Positions 8,457 to 16,050 are shown, counted from the first letter of the stretch. The stretch: DNA of 22,698 bases from JAWLGW01 sp964569055 (GCA_964569055.1 CAZMSZ010000086.1:1-22698); one strand, 5' to 3'. Notes: generated by a model from the sequence alone, not told the origin. Numbers and translations: made by a program.

Positions 8457-8502
8457 GTCCGGCGCACGCGCCGCCATGCCCCTCCGAGTAGCATGCGGCC
8501 TC

Positions 8503-9162
8503 ATGGAGCCCACCAGCGACCCAGGCGCGATCGAACCGGTCGGCGAGCCGCGCGCTCCGTCGTCGGAGGCCGCGCCGACCAAGTCGTCGCCCACCCGGCG
8601 ACTCGCCCGCCTGGCGCTGCTGCTGCTGGCGCTGCTCGCGGCGAGCGAGCTGCTCGGGCTCCGCGAGCGCATGGCCGACCCGGCGGCGCGCCGGGAGTCG
8701 ATCGAGGCGCTGCGCGGGTTCATGCAGTCGGCGGGCGCGGCGGGCGCGCTCCTGTTCGTGGTCGCGTTCTGCGTGGGCGAGCTGCTGCACATTCCGGGGC
8801 TGGTGTTCGTCGCCACCGGGGTGCTGGCCTACGGCCGCTTGCAGGGCGGCGCGCTCGCCTTCGCGGCCGGCGTGCTCTCCATGACCCTCAGCTTCGTGAT
8901 CGTGCGCGGGGTGAGCGGACAGGCGCTGGCCGAGATCGACAAGCCCTGGCTCAAGCGCGCCATGAGCTGGGTCGAGACGCGCCCGATCGTCACGGTCGCC
9001 GTCCTGCGCACGGTCCTGATCCTCTCGCCGCCCCTCAACTACGCGCTGGCGCTCTCGAGCATCCGCCTGCGCGACTACGTGGTCGGCTCCGCGCTCGGCC
9101 TGCTCCCGCCGCTCGTGCTCGCCGTGGTCGCGTTCGACTGGGTGGTGGCGCGCTTCTTGTAG
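8503..9162 (+). CDS. TVP38/TMEM64 (DedA-like, SNARE-associated) membrane protein
   Basis: This encodes 219 residues. After a Ser/Pro-rich cytoplasmic tail there is a first membrane helix (about 30-50), then a hydrophobic block with VGELLHIPGLVFVATGVLAY, matching the IPG loop of the family. Further helices follow, then the C-terminal signature LRTVLILSPPLNYALALSS with a following RLRDYVVGSALGLLPP, the usual end-loop of TVP38/DedA proteins (R, then P-x-N). Family members are inner-membrane proteins linked to lipid transport or membrane homeostasis; the substrate here is unknown. ATG 8503 is preferred; ATG 8476 would add nine residues. A TAGCAT at 8489-8494 is a possible -10 only 8 bases upstream, and there is no ribosome site, so the message may be leaderless. 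The stop codon abuts that of the convergent stress-protein gene. Confidence 0.85.
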   Translation: MEPTSDPGAIEPVGEPRAPSSEAAPTKSSPTRRLARLALLLLALLAASELLGLRERMADPAARRESIEALRGFMQSAGAAGALLFVVAFCVGELLHIPGLVFVATGVLAYGRLQGGALAFAAGVLSMTLSFVIVRGVSGQALAEIDKPWLKRAMSWVETRPIVTVAVLRTVLILSPPLNYALALSSIRLRDYVVGSALGLLPPLVLAVVAFDWVVARFL

Positions 9163-9978
9163 CTACTTCGCCGCCCGCACCGTCAGGACCGAGCACGGCA
9201 CCACGCGCAGCACCTTCTCGGCGGTGTTGGGGCGGAGCCACGACCCGATGCCCGTCCGGCCGGCCATGCCCATGAGCAGCACGTCGCAGCCGGTCTCGCG
9301 CGCGGCCTCCACGATCTCGACCGCCGGCTTGCCCTGCCGCTCCATGAACTCGTGGTCGATCGCGTGCAGGTCGAGCGCGTGCGCCGCCTGCTCGAGCTTG
9401 GGGCGGGCGGCGGCCGCGGCGTCGGCCCCGCGCGGGACCACGCTCAGGATCACCAGGCGGGCCACGAACGTCCGCGCCAGGAACGTGGCCGTCCCGAGCG
9501 CCTCGCGGGCGGGGTCCGAGGCGTCCACGGCGCACAGCAAGGTGCGCAGGTCGCGGTGGACCTCGCCCGGACGGACCAGCCACACCGGCTGCGTCGCCTC
9601 GCGCGCGACGCGCTCGGCCACGCTGCCGAGCAGCACCCGGTCGAGGGTGGTCTTGGTGCCGGCGCCGAGCACGATCAGGTCGGCGTCGAGCTGCCCGGCG
9701 GCCGCGAGCAGCACGTCGGCGGCCGCGCCGCTGCGGATCAGCCGCGCGGGCGCCACGCTCGCCCCCTGCGCCGCGGCGTGGGCGGCGAGCGCGTCGCTGA
9801 TCTGCTGCGCGTCGTAGGCCCCGGCCGCGAACTCGGGCGTGCCCTCGTCGGCCTCGACGGCGCAGACGAGGTGCAGCGTGGCGCCGAAGGTGCGCCCGAT
9901 CAGGCACGCCTCGCGCAGCGCGTCCTCCGCCGCCGCCCCGTCGTCGATCCCGACCAGGATGTTCTCGAGCCGCTTCAT
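9163..9978 (-). CDS. Tandem-domain universal stress protein, degenerate ATP motifs
   Basis: This encodes 271 residues containing two UspA domains: the first opens ILVGIDDGAAAEDAL, the second LRTLLCAVDASDPAREAL. The ATP-binding signature (G-x2-G-x9-G-S/T) is imperfect in both: in domain 1, GAGTKTTLDRVLLGS has Thr for the second Gly, and domain 2 ends R-P-N-T in place of G-S. Nucleotide binding is therefore doubtful, unlike its neighbour at 10059-10871. The start at ATG 9978 has GGGAG about 8 bases upstream; the frame runs on to 10062 but that extension lacks Usp sequence. A perfect palindrome with a -10-like core lies 48 bases upstream. Members protect cells during stress by mostly unknown means. 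It converges with the TVP38 gene with no spacing. Confidence 0.9.
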   Translation of the reverse strand: MKRLENILVGIDDGAAAEDALREACLIGRTFGATLHLVCAVEADEGTPEFAAGAYDAQQISDALAAHAAAQGASVAPARLIRSGAAADVLLAAAGQLDADLIVLGAGTKTTLDRVLLGSVAERVAREATQPVWLVRPGEVHRDLRTLLCAVDASDPAREALGTATFLARTFVARLVILSVVPRGADAAAAARPKLEQAAHALDLHAIDHEFMERQGKPAVEIVEAARETGCDVLLMGMAGRTGIGSWLRPNTAEKVLRVVPCSVLTVRAAK

Positions 9979-10025
9979 GGGCCATCTCCCGCCGCGCGCC
10001 GCGCGCTCCGCCCGCCCGGACTCCT

Positions 10026-10040
10026 CGGCGATTATCGCCG
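10026..10040 (-). promoter_or_regulatory. Palindrome containing a -10-like GATAAT before the first stress-protein gene
   Basis: CGGCGAT-T-ATCGCCG is a perfect 7+1+7 inverted repeat. Read on the minus strand its centre is GATAAT, five of six matches to TATAAT, upstream of the gene starting at 9978. It lies between the two stress-protein genes and could be an operator over the promoter of the downstream one. No clear -35 was seen. Confidence 0.4.
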
Positions 10041-10058
10041 CCCGGTGCGAAGGGCGGC

Positions 10059-10871
10059 TCACGCCTCGGCGGGGGGCGCCTCCAGCACGCGCTGGATCAC
10101 CAGCGGACGGGCGCAGCTCCGGAGCACCTTCTCGGCGACCGAGCCGAACAGCCAGCGCTCCACGCCGCTCCAGCCGTGGGTCGTCATCATGACCAGCGAG
10201 GTGTCCTCGGCGGCGGCGAGCACCTCGTCGGCCGGGTCGCCGCGCACGAGCCGGCGCGTGGTCGCGACCCCGGCCGCCTCGAGCTGCGCGGCGGCCGCGC
10301 TCAGGGCGGCCTCGGGGTCCCGCGCCGGCGCCGCCGCGCCGTCTTGGGTCACGTGGAGCAGCGTCACCTCGGCGCTGAACGCCCCCGCGAAGCGGGCGAC
10401 CAGCGGCACGATCGCGGCCGCGCGGGCCGAGCCGTCGAGCGGGAGCAGGATCCGCGGGAAGCCGGGGTCGGGGTCGTCGTAGCCGCGCGGGTTGCTCAGG
10501 AACAGCGGCACCGGACAGCCGCGCAGCACGCGCTCGGCCACGCTGCCGCGCAGCCAGCGCCAGGGCCCGCTCCGGCCGTGGGTCGCCATCACCACCAGCG
10601 AGGGGCGCTCCTCGGCCGCCACCTGCAGGATCTCGGCCGCCGGGTCGCCGCTCCGCAGCACGATCCGCGCGCTCGTCCCCTCGCTGCCGAGCAGGCGCGC
10701 GATCCGCTGCAGGTAGCGGCGCGCCTCCTCGATCGCCTCGACGACCTCGCTGGGGACGACCCGCAGCAGGATCACCTCGACCGCCGACGCGTCCAGCAGC
10801 CGACCCACGTGCTCCAGGATCCGCTCGGCGAGCTCCGACCCGTCGAGCGGGACGAGGATGCTCCGGACCAC
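10059..10871 (-). CDS. Tandem-domain universal stress protein, ATP-binding type
   Basis: This encodes 270 residues with two UspA domains: SILVPLDGSELAERIL, and after a short linker RILLPLDGSARAAAIV. Both carry near-complete ATP signatures: ATHGRSGPWRWLRGS (Ala for the first Gly, as often) and TTHGWSGVERWLFGS. Start: GTG at 10871 preceded by GGAGGG, so the product begins MVRSILVPLDGS. The open frame continues to 11156 but that stretch is the CGGAAT hexamer array translated as Arg-Phe repeats and is rejected. Tandem Usp proteins bind ATP and help stress survival; the target is unknown. The next gene downstream (9978, same strand) is a related Usp with worn ATP motifs, so the pair may be a duplication. 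It diverges from the PilZ gene across 352 bp. Confidence 0.92.
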   Translation of the reverse strand: MVRSILVPLDGSELAERILEHVGRLLDASAVEVILLRVVPSEVVEAIEEARRYLQRIARLLGSEGTSARIVLRSGDPAAEILQVAAEERPSLVVMATHGRSGPWRWLRGSVAERVLRGCPVPLFLSNPRGYDDPDPGFPRILLPLDGSARAAAIVPLVARFAGAFSAEVTLLHVTQDGAAAPARDPEAALSAAAAQLEAAGVATTRRLVRGDPADEVLAAAEDTSLVMMTTHGWSGVERWLFGSVAEKVLRSCARPLVIQRVLEAPPAEA

Positions 10872-11003
10872 CGCGCCCTCCCGCGCGACCCGCGCCGCGC
10901 TCGCCGGCACGATACCGCGCGGATCCACCGGGCGGGACGTCCGCCGCTCCGTGCCCTCGCCCCTCGCCCTTGCCCGGGCTCGGGCAAGCGAGTCGAGCTC
11001 GGC

Positions 11004-11096
11004 AGCGACAGCTGTTCCGGGTCGGAATCGGACTCGGAATCGGAAGCGGAATCGGAATCGGAATCGGAATCGGAATCGGAATCGGAGGCTGTCGCT
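11004..11096. repeat. CGGAAT hexanucleotide array with inverted CTGTCGCT flanks
   Basis: Ten 6-bp units run from 11023 to 11082 (CGGAAT, with one CGGACT and one CGGAAG) and decay into CGGAGG. The array is bounded by AGCGACAG (11004-11011) and its exact complement CTGTCGCT (11089-11096), an 8-bp inverted repeat that could close a large hairpin. The array length suggests replication-slippage variability. Confidence 0.85.
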
Positions 11097-11122
11097 TGCG
11101 ACGCCCACTCCTCTATGAAGCC

Positions 11123-11152
11123 GGGCAAGGGCAAGGGCACGGAGGCTGTCGC
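11123..11152. repeat. Second short hexamer array plus CTGTCGC motif
   Basis: GGGCAA, GGGCAA, GGGCAC (11123-11140) are followed by GGAGG and CTGTCGC (11146-11152). The final GGGCAC is the unit of the 16102-16149 array. A GCGACAG at 11208-11214 lies beyond, in inverted orientation. Confidence 0.7.
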
Positions 11153-11166
11153 GCAAGGGCAGCCGT

Positions 11167-11195
11167 TTGATTCACGGCCCGCCCGGGTGTATGGG
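11167..11195 (+). promoter_or_regulatory. Candidate promoter of the PilZ gene
   Basis: TTGATT (11167-11172), a 17-bp spacer and TATGGG (11190-11195) lie 28 bases before the PilZ ATG. The match to consensus is moderate at -35 and weak at -10. Confidence 0.3.
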
Positions 11196-11223
11196 ATGGG
11201 TGCGGCAGCGACAGGAGGGCGGC

Positions 11224-11559
11224 ATGGAGCGCGAACGGCGGAGCGAGCCCCGGGTGCGGGCGATCGACCTGGTCAACGTGGCGGAGTTCACGGAGGCTGG
11301 CCTCAACACCGAGCTCACGATCGGGCGCACGCTCGACCTCAGCCACGAGGGCATGCGGGTCGAGCTGAACCACGCCCCGCCGCTGCGGGCCGTGATCGCG
11401 CTCGAGCTGGCGCTCGGCGAGACGGTGCTCGCGCTCCAGGCGCGGGTCCGCTCGGTGACCGAGGTCGACGACGCGACCTGCGCCGTCGGCCTGCAGTTCG
11501 TCGACGTCACGCCCGAGCAGTGGGAGGACCTCGACGCGCACCTGCAGCTGCGAGGCTGA
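11224..11559 (+). CDS. Stand-alone PilZ-domain protein
   Basis: This encodes 111 residues, one PilZ domain with little else. Both hallmark motifs for cyclic-di-GMP binding are present: R-x3-R as Arg6-Ser-Glu-Pro-Arg10, and D-x-S-x2-G as Asp38-Leu-Ser40-His-Glu-Gly43. It is therefore likely to bind c-di-GMP and act as a small receptor or adaptor in motility, surface or stress signalling; no partner is encoded in this window. Start ATG 11224 has a strong AGGAGGG ribosome site; an in-frame extension to 11167 falls in repeat DNA and is rejected. It faces the YceI-like gene, with the two stops inside one inverted repeat. Confidence 0.9.
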   Translation: MERERRSEPRVRAIDLVNVAEFTEAGLNTELTIGRTLDLSHEGMRVELNHAPPLRAVIALELALGETVLALQARVRSVTEVDDATCAVGLQFVDVTPEQWEDLDAHLQLRG

Positions 11560-11581
11560 GCGGGCGCGGGGGCGCGCTCAG
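11556..11581. terminator. Inverted repeat between convergent PilZ and YceI-like genes
   Basis: CTGAGCG (11556-11562) and CGCTCAG (11575-11581) form a 7-bp stem with a 12-base GC-rich loop. It contains both stop codons, so it could serve as a bidirectional terminator; no T-runs are present. Confidence 0.4.
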
Positions 11582-12285
11582 CGCGTCCCCGTCGGCGCCG
11601 GCTCGGCGCCGCTCGCCTCCTCCTCCGGCGGCGCGGGCCGGGCCAGCAGCTCGATCCGGAGGGTCACGCGGTCCTCGACCTTGAGCGCGCCGAAGAAGGC
11701 GCTGTAGGGCTCGTAGCCGTACTCGCTCTGCCGGATCGCGAACTCGGCCACCCCGCGGACCGCGTCGCCGTCCTCCCGCAGCTTGACCGGGACCTTCACG
11801 TCGCGCGTCTCGCCGCGCACGGTCAGCTTGCCGAGCAGCTGCAGCCTGCCGTCGGTGCCCGGCCGGGCGCCGGCGCTCACGAACCGGATCGTGGGGAACT
11901 GCTCGACGGCGAGCTGGTCCTCGCCCTTGAGCGTCTCCTCGACCTCGGCGCGGTCCTCCTCGTCGAGGTCGTTGTCCATCTTGTACTTCTTGACCAGCTC
12001 GGGCCGATCGGCCTGCAGCGCGCGCGCGTCGGCGACCACGTCGACCGCGAGGGTCAGCGGCGCCGCCGGGTCGTAGGTCACGGTGCCCGAGAAGATCGGC
12101 GCGCTGATCACGTGGTCGTGCGCGAACCGGGCCGCGACGCCGTCGCGGTACACGAACGCGACCAGCTCGCTCCGCTCGCGGTCGATCCGGTAGCGGCCGG
12201 GCTCGGCCCGCGCCGTCGCGACCACCAACCCGGCCAGCGCCACCGCCAGGCCCAGCGTGGACGTCGAGGACCCGAGGCTCCGCAT
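11578..12285 (-). CDS. YceI-family secreted protein
   Basis: This encodes 235 residues. The N-terminus is a signal peptide (hydrophobic LGLAVALAGLVVATARA, probable cleavage after ARA). The mature protein starts with EPGRYRIDRERSELVAFVYR and continues through a SGTVTYDP strand, an FPTIRFVS strand and a GKLTVRGETRDVKVPV strand, the order of the lipocalin-like YceI fold, which binds polyisoprenoid or other amphiphilic lipids in the periplasm. Family members are usually about 180-200 residues; the excess here is an acidic helix (KKYKMDNDLDEEDRAEVEE) and a Pro/Glu-rich tail. The ligand is unknown. ATG 12285 has a GAGGAGG ribosome site. The coiled-coil gene upstream on the same strand ends 35 bp away, so the two may be co-transcribed. 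Confidence 0.88.
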   Translation of the reverse strand: MRSLGSSTSTLGLAVALAGLVVATARAEPGRYRIDRERSELVAFVYRDGVAARFAHDHVISAPIFSGTVTYDPAAPLTLAVDVVADARALQADRPELVKKYKMDNDLDEEDRAEVEETLKGEDQLAVEQFPTIRFVSAGARPGTDGRLQLLGKLTVRGETRDVKVPVKLREDGDAVRGVAEFAIRQSEYGYEPYSAFFGALKVEDRVTLRIELLARPAPPEEEASGAEPAPTGTR

Positions 12286-12320
12286 GCGACCTCCTCGCGC
12301 GGGCTCCGCGCCCCTCCAGC

Positions 12321-14362
12321 CTACGCCTCGGGCGCGACCTCCGCCGGAGGAGAGCCCTCGCCTCCCTCGGGCGAGGGGCGCCCGTCGCCGCGCGCCCGCG
12401 CCCCGGCCCGCTCGAGGCGCCGCTCCAGCGAGGCCGCCCGCTTGCGCTGGTACTCGAGCGCGACCCGCGCCTCCGCGGCCTCGCGCCGCACGGCCTCGAG
12501 GTCGGGCGTCTCGTCGAGGATCGCCTGCAGCTCGGCCTGCTTGCCGCGCGCGCGGCGCAGCGCGTCCTGCGCCTCGGCGAGGTCGTCCTCGAGCTGCTGC
12601 TGGCGCTCGCGCTGCGCCTCCCGCTCGCGCTCGAGCGCCCCCGCCAGCGCGCGCGCGTCGGCGAGGGCGTTGGTCAGGCTGCGCACCTCCTGCTGCACCC
12701 AGCGCGCGCCGATCTGCCGGTCGTCGACCGCCGCCTGGATCGCGTCGAGGTCGGGGCGCAGGCTGGCCACCCCCGTCCAGGCCTGCTTGAGCGCCTCCTG
12801 CGCCAGCAGCATGTCGCCGTAGACCGGGTTGGCCTCGGCCTGACGCGCGCGCTCCTCGGGCGAGCCTCCGGGGATCGAGAGCGTGCCGATCCAGCGCGCC
12901 AGCCGCAGCACGCGGCGGGCGGCCTTCAGCTCCTCCTCCAGCGCGTGGAGCGCCTCGCGCCCCTTGGCCAACGCCGCGTGCACCGTGACGCGCTCGTCGA
13001 GCAGGGTCGCCGCCGCCGCCTTGACCCCCTCCTCGTCGGCGCGGTGGGCGCGGAGCGCGGCGTCGGCGGCGTAGGCCTCGTGGCGCGCCTCGGCCAGGGC
13101 CGCGCGGAGGTAGCGCACCTCGGCCTCGAGCCGCACGGTCATGCCCTGCCCGGCCGCCACGTGCGCGAGCGCCACCTCCAGCTCGCCCTCCAGGCGCGCG
13201 GCGGTCGCCTCGCGCGCCGCGAGCGCGTGCCCGCGCACGTCGAGGTCGTCGGCGAGCGCGCCCGCTCCCGCCCGCGCCTCGGCCAGCGCGCGGCGCAGGG
13301 CCAGCCGCTCGCGCTCGAGCGCCCGCGCCCGCTCGAGTGCCCGCGCCTCGGCGGCGCGCGCCCGCGCCAGCGCGTCGCCCTGCACCGCGGCGCTGGCGAG
13401 GGCCTCGGCCCGCTCGAGCTCCACGCGCGACAGCTCGGCCTCGGCCGCGTCCGCGCGCGCCTCGGCGCGCGCGAGCGCGCCCGCGAGCTGCGCGCCGCGC
13501 CCCTCGAGCTCGGCGCTGTGCGCGGCGAAGGCGCGCTGCGAGGCGGCGAGCTGCCGCTCCAGCTCGGCCACCCGCGCGCGCTCGCGCTCGAGCGCCTCCT
13601 GGTAGCCCGCGAGCACCTCGTCGAGCTCGGCCCGCGCGCCCTGCGCGGCGCGCTCGGCGCGGACCGCGTCGGCCGCCGACCCGAACAGCGGCTCGTGGCC
13701 CAGCTCGCGCGCGCGCCGGCGCTCCGCGCCGGGCCTCGTCGCGCCGCCGCGGCCTGGGGCGAGCGGCGGGAGCGCGGCGCGGGCTGCCTCCAGCGCGTCG
13801 CGCACGGCGGCCTCGCGGGCGCGCGCCAGCTCGAGCTCGCGCTCCTTGGCGGCGAGCGCCGCGCGCACCTCGCTCAGCGCCGCCTCGTCGCGCGCGCCCG
13901 TGACTCGCCCGGCCTCGAGCAGCGCCGCCGCGGCCTCGCCGGCCCGGAGCGCGCGCTCGGCGCGCTCGCGCAGGCGCTCGACCAGCCCGGCCTGGACCGC
14001 CTCGGGGCGGGCCCCGCCCTCGAGCGCGAGCAGCAGGCTCTCCACCTCCTCGAGGCGGGCCGTCCGCGCGAGCGCGGCTTGGGCGTCCGCCTCGAGCGCG
14101 CCGCGCTCGGGCGCGTCGAGCCGCGGGGCGAGCGCCAGGATCGCGGCCAGCTCACCCGGAGGCGGTGCGTCGCCCTCGCCGGCGAGCGGGCTCGCCGACT
14201 CGACGGAGGCGCCAGACGGCCACTCGAGCTCGAGCGCCTCCAGCCGCCGACGCAGCCGATCGAGCGGCTCGGCCACGGGCGGGGCGGCGGGGCCGAGCCG
14301 CACCCGCTCGAGCTCGAGCCGCAGCCGCCGCACGCGGTCGCGCCAGCTCGGCCGCCCCTCGG
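12321..14362 (-). CDS. Long coiled-coil protein of unknown function (5' end in gap 2)
   Basis: At least 680 residues are visible and the frame is open into the N gap at 14362. A GTG at 14331-14333 could be a start but has no clear ribosome site, and the upstream residues (EGRPSWRDRV) continue in the same style, so the true start is probably in the gap. Nearly the whole protein is Ala, Glu, Arg and Leu in heptad patterning, for example ELERERARVAELERQLA-like stretches, with two Pro/Gly breaks: a PPLAPGRGG break, and GTLSIPGGSPEE in the C-terminal third. The tail is disordered (Gly/Pro/Glu). There is no signal peptide or membrane helix in the visible part. SMC-like or cytoskeletal scaffolds look similar, but no Walker motif is seen. 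The function is not assignable. Confidence 0.8.
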
Positions 14363-14462
14363 NNNNNNNNNNNNNNNNNNNNNNNNNNNNNNNNNNNNNN
14401 NNNNNNNNNNNNNNNNNNNNNNNNNNNNNNNNNNNNNNNNNNNNNNNNNNNNNNNNNNNNNN
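14363..14462. other. Assembly gap (100 N)
   Basis: There are exactly 100 N, a scaffold join of unknown size. It removes the N-terminus of the coiled-coil protein and the region between it and the metallo-hydrolase, whose stop lies 16 bases beyond the gap. Confidence 0.99.
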
Positions 14463-14477
14463 CCCGTCGACCCCCCC

Positions 14478-15116
14478 TCACCGCAGGAACGGATTGTCGC
14501 GCCGCTCCGCGCCGATCGTCGTCTCGGGCCCGTGCCCCGGGATCACGCGGGTCGCGTCCTCGAGCGTGAACAGCCGCTCGCGGATCGAGGCCTGCAGCTG
14601 CTCCCAGCTCCCGCCCGGGAAGTCGGTCCGGCCGACGCCCATCTGGAACAGCGTGTCGCCCGAGAGCAGCAGCATGCCGTCGGGCGTCTGGACCGAGAAG
14701 CACACGCTCCCGGGGGTGTGCCCCGGGGTGTGGATCACGAGCGAGGCGGCCGCGCCGAAGGGGATCGTCTGCCCGTCCTCGAGCGGGTCGTCGATCGTGG
14801 GTCCCGGACCGAGGTCGAGCGGGATGCCGACCAGCTCCCCCTGCCGCGCGAAGTGCTCGACCAAGAACTGGTCGCCCGGGTGGAGCCACGCCGAGGCCCC
14901 GGTCTTGACCCGCAGCGCCTCGGTCCCGGCGCAGTGGTCGAAGTGGGCGTGGGTGTGCACGATCGCCGCCACCTTCAGCTCGTGGCGCGCGAGCACCGCG
15001 AGGAGGTCCTCGACGTCGCCCCCCGGGTCGACCACGATCGCCTGGCGGGTCTTGGGGCAGCCCAGGATCGTGCAGTTGCACTGGAGCAGCCCGACGGGCT
15101 GGGTATGGACGATCAC
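14478..15116 (-). CDS. Metallo-beta-lactamase-fold hydrolase, glyoxalase II-like
   Basis: This encodes 212 residues. The metal-binding motif HTHAHFDH (residues 54-61; His56, His58, Asp60, His61) is complete. Later ligands are in HTPGHTPGS, SGDTLF and GHGPET. The opening (QPVGLLQCNCTIL followed by VVDPGGD) is typical of the short hydroxyacylglutathione-hydrolase-like family that lacks the long C-terminal glutathione domain. It probably hydrolyses a thioester or related substrate in the cytoplasm with two metal ions; the exact substrate cannot be told. Start: GTG 15116 has GGAGG five bases upstream, whereas the longer ATG start at 15134 has no ribosome site, so GTG is preferred. It is divergent from the metallophosphoesterase and shares a short promoter region with it. 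Confidence 0.9.
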   Translation of the reverse strand: MIVHTQPVGLLQCNCTILGCPKTRQAIVVDPGGDVEDLLAVLARHELKVAAIVHTHAHFDHCAGTEALRVKTGASAWLHPGDQFLVEHFARQGELVGIPLDLGPGPTIDDPLEDGQTIPFGAAASLVIHTPGHTPGSVCFSVQTPDGMLLLSGDTLFQMGVGRTDFPGGSWEQLQASIRERLFTLEDATRVIPGHGPETTIGAERRDNPFLR

Positions 15117-15132
15117 ACGAGCCTCCGAGACC

Positions 15133-15142
15133 ATGCTACAAA
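15133..15142. promoter_or_regulatory. Overlapping divergent -10 elements of hydrolase and phosphoesterase
   Basis: ATGCTACAAA reads TACAAA on the plus strand (15137-15142, preceded by TG at 15134-15135, extended -10 style) and TAGCAT on the minus strand (15138-15133). Each would start its own gene: the phosphoesterase with a leader of about 100 bases, the hydrolase with about 10 bases including its ribosome site. No strong -35 is seen on either strand. Confidence 0.35.
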
Positions 15143-15252
15143 AGGACTTGAGCGCGGAGGGCGGTCACGGTCGAGCCAGCCGTACCCGACCCGCCGGAGG
15201 CGGATGGTAAGGGTTTGGTGGGCCGCTTGGGTCCGCTCGTGAGGTCGAAGCC

Positions 15253-16017
15253 ATGTACGCGATCATTTCGGACCTGCACTCGAACATCGAGGCCGTCAGC
15301 GTCGTGTTCGAGGACATCGAGTCGCTCGGGATCACCGACATCATCTGCCTGGGCGACGTGGTCGGCTACGGCCCGAGCGCCCTCGAGTGCGTGGACCTCG
15401 TCATGCAGAAGTGCCGCGTGACGCTCAAGGGGAACCACGACGAGGCCCTGGTCCACGGGGCTTACGCCTTCAACCTGCGCGCGCAGAAGGCGATCGAGTG
15501 GACGCGCGATCAGCTCAAGCCGGGCTTCTTCTCGGGGGCGGCCGTCCGCCGGCGCTGGGACTTCCTGACCAACCTGCCGCTGCGCCACGAGGAGGGGCCG
15601 AACCTCTACATCCACGGCTCCCCGCGCGACCCCACCAACGAGTACATCCTCGCCACCGAGATCGGGTTCGGCCCGACCGAGAAGTTCGAGGAGATCTTCT
15701 CCCAGTTCGAGAAGTTCCTGTTCGTCGGCCACACCCACATGCCGTGCGTGATCACCGACCAGTACGAGACCAAGACCTCGGCCGAGCTCGACAACAAGTA
15801 CACCTTCCCCCACATGGCCGAGAAGCAGGTGATCGTCAACGTCGGCTCGGTGGGCCAGCCGCGCGACCGCGACAACCGCGCCTGCTACGTGGTGGTCGAC
15901 GGCGACACGATCACCTGGCGCCGGGTCGAGTACGACATCGAGAAGACGGTCGCCCGCATGGAGCAGATCGCCCAGCTCGACGCGGCGCTCGCCGCCCGCC
16001 TCAAGGAAGGGATCTAG
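15253..16017 (+). CDS. Calcineurin-like metallophosphoesterase
   Basis: This encodes 254 residues. All conserved blocks of the family are in order: Asp7-Leu-His9 (ISDLHSN), Gly34-Asp35 (LGDVVGYGP), Asn61-His62-Asp63 (KGNHDE), a later His in YIHGSPRDP, and Gly159-His160-Thr161-His162 (VGHTHMP). The wording is that of the YfcE/diadenosine-tetraphosphatase-like group, soluble dimetal phosphodiesterases or phosphatases; the substrate is unknown. The frame starts at ATG 15253, with GAGG 11 bases upstream. It is followed by a strong hairpin at 16051-16074. The codon pattern is less extreme than in neighbours, as for a well-expressed conserved gene. Confidence 0.92.
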   Translation: MYAIISDLHSNIEAVSVVFEDIESLGITDIICLGDVVGYGPSALECVDLVMQKCRVTLKGNHDEALVHGAYAFNLRAQKAIEWTRDQLKPGFFSGAAVRRRWDFLTNLPLRHEEGPNLYIHGSPRDPTNEYILATEIGFGPTEKFEEIFSQFEKFLFVGHTHMPCVITDQYETKTSAELDNKYTFPHMAEKQVIVNVGSVGQPRDRDNRACYVVVDGDTITWRRVEYDIEKTVARMEQIAQLDAALAARLKEGI

Positions 16018-16050
16018 CGGCTCGAGCCGCTCGAGCTCGCACGTCTCGCC

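Larger units (their letters stand above)
10872..11223. other. 352-bp divergent intergenic region, mostly hexamer arrays
   Basis: This separates the minus-strand stress-protein gene from plus-strand PilZ. It contains a degenerate reversed hexamer run (GTGCCC, TCGCCC, TTGCCC, about 10951-10975), an inverted repeat CTTGCCC/GGGCAAG (10969-10975 and 10982-10988), a CGGAAT array (11023-11082), a GGGCAA/GGGCAC array (11123-11140) and four CTGTCGC or GCGACAG motifs (11005, 11089, 11146, 11208). No protein gene is supported; all open frames through it are repeat translations. Confidence 0.7.

Noticed and set aside
10872..11156. N-terminal extension of the stress protein with Arg-Phe repeats
   Set aside because: The dipeptide run is the CGGAAT array in translation. 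A GTG with a good ribosome site at 10871 begins exactly at the conserved Usp sequence.
10970..11170. Plus-strand Gly-Ile, Asn-Arg or Ser-Glu dipeptide-repeat ORFs
   Set aside because: These are the same hexamer array read in the three plus frames; no start, ribosome site or flanking domain supports a protein.
15117..15134. ATG start of the metallo-hydrolase at 15134
   Set aside because: There is no ribosome site before it, and the sequence between it and GTG 15116 is itself a GGAGG site properly spaced for the GTG. It is kept only as an alternative.
12945..15242. Plus-strand 765-codon frame across gap 2
   Set aside because: It is antisense to the coiled-coil and metallo-hydrolase genes, whose motifs are clear; it crosses N and has only Arg/Ala/Gly-rich sequence.
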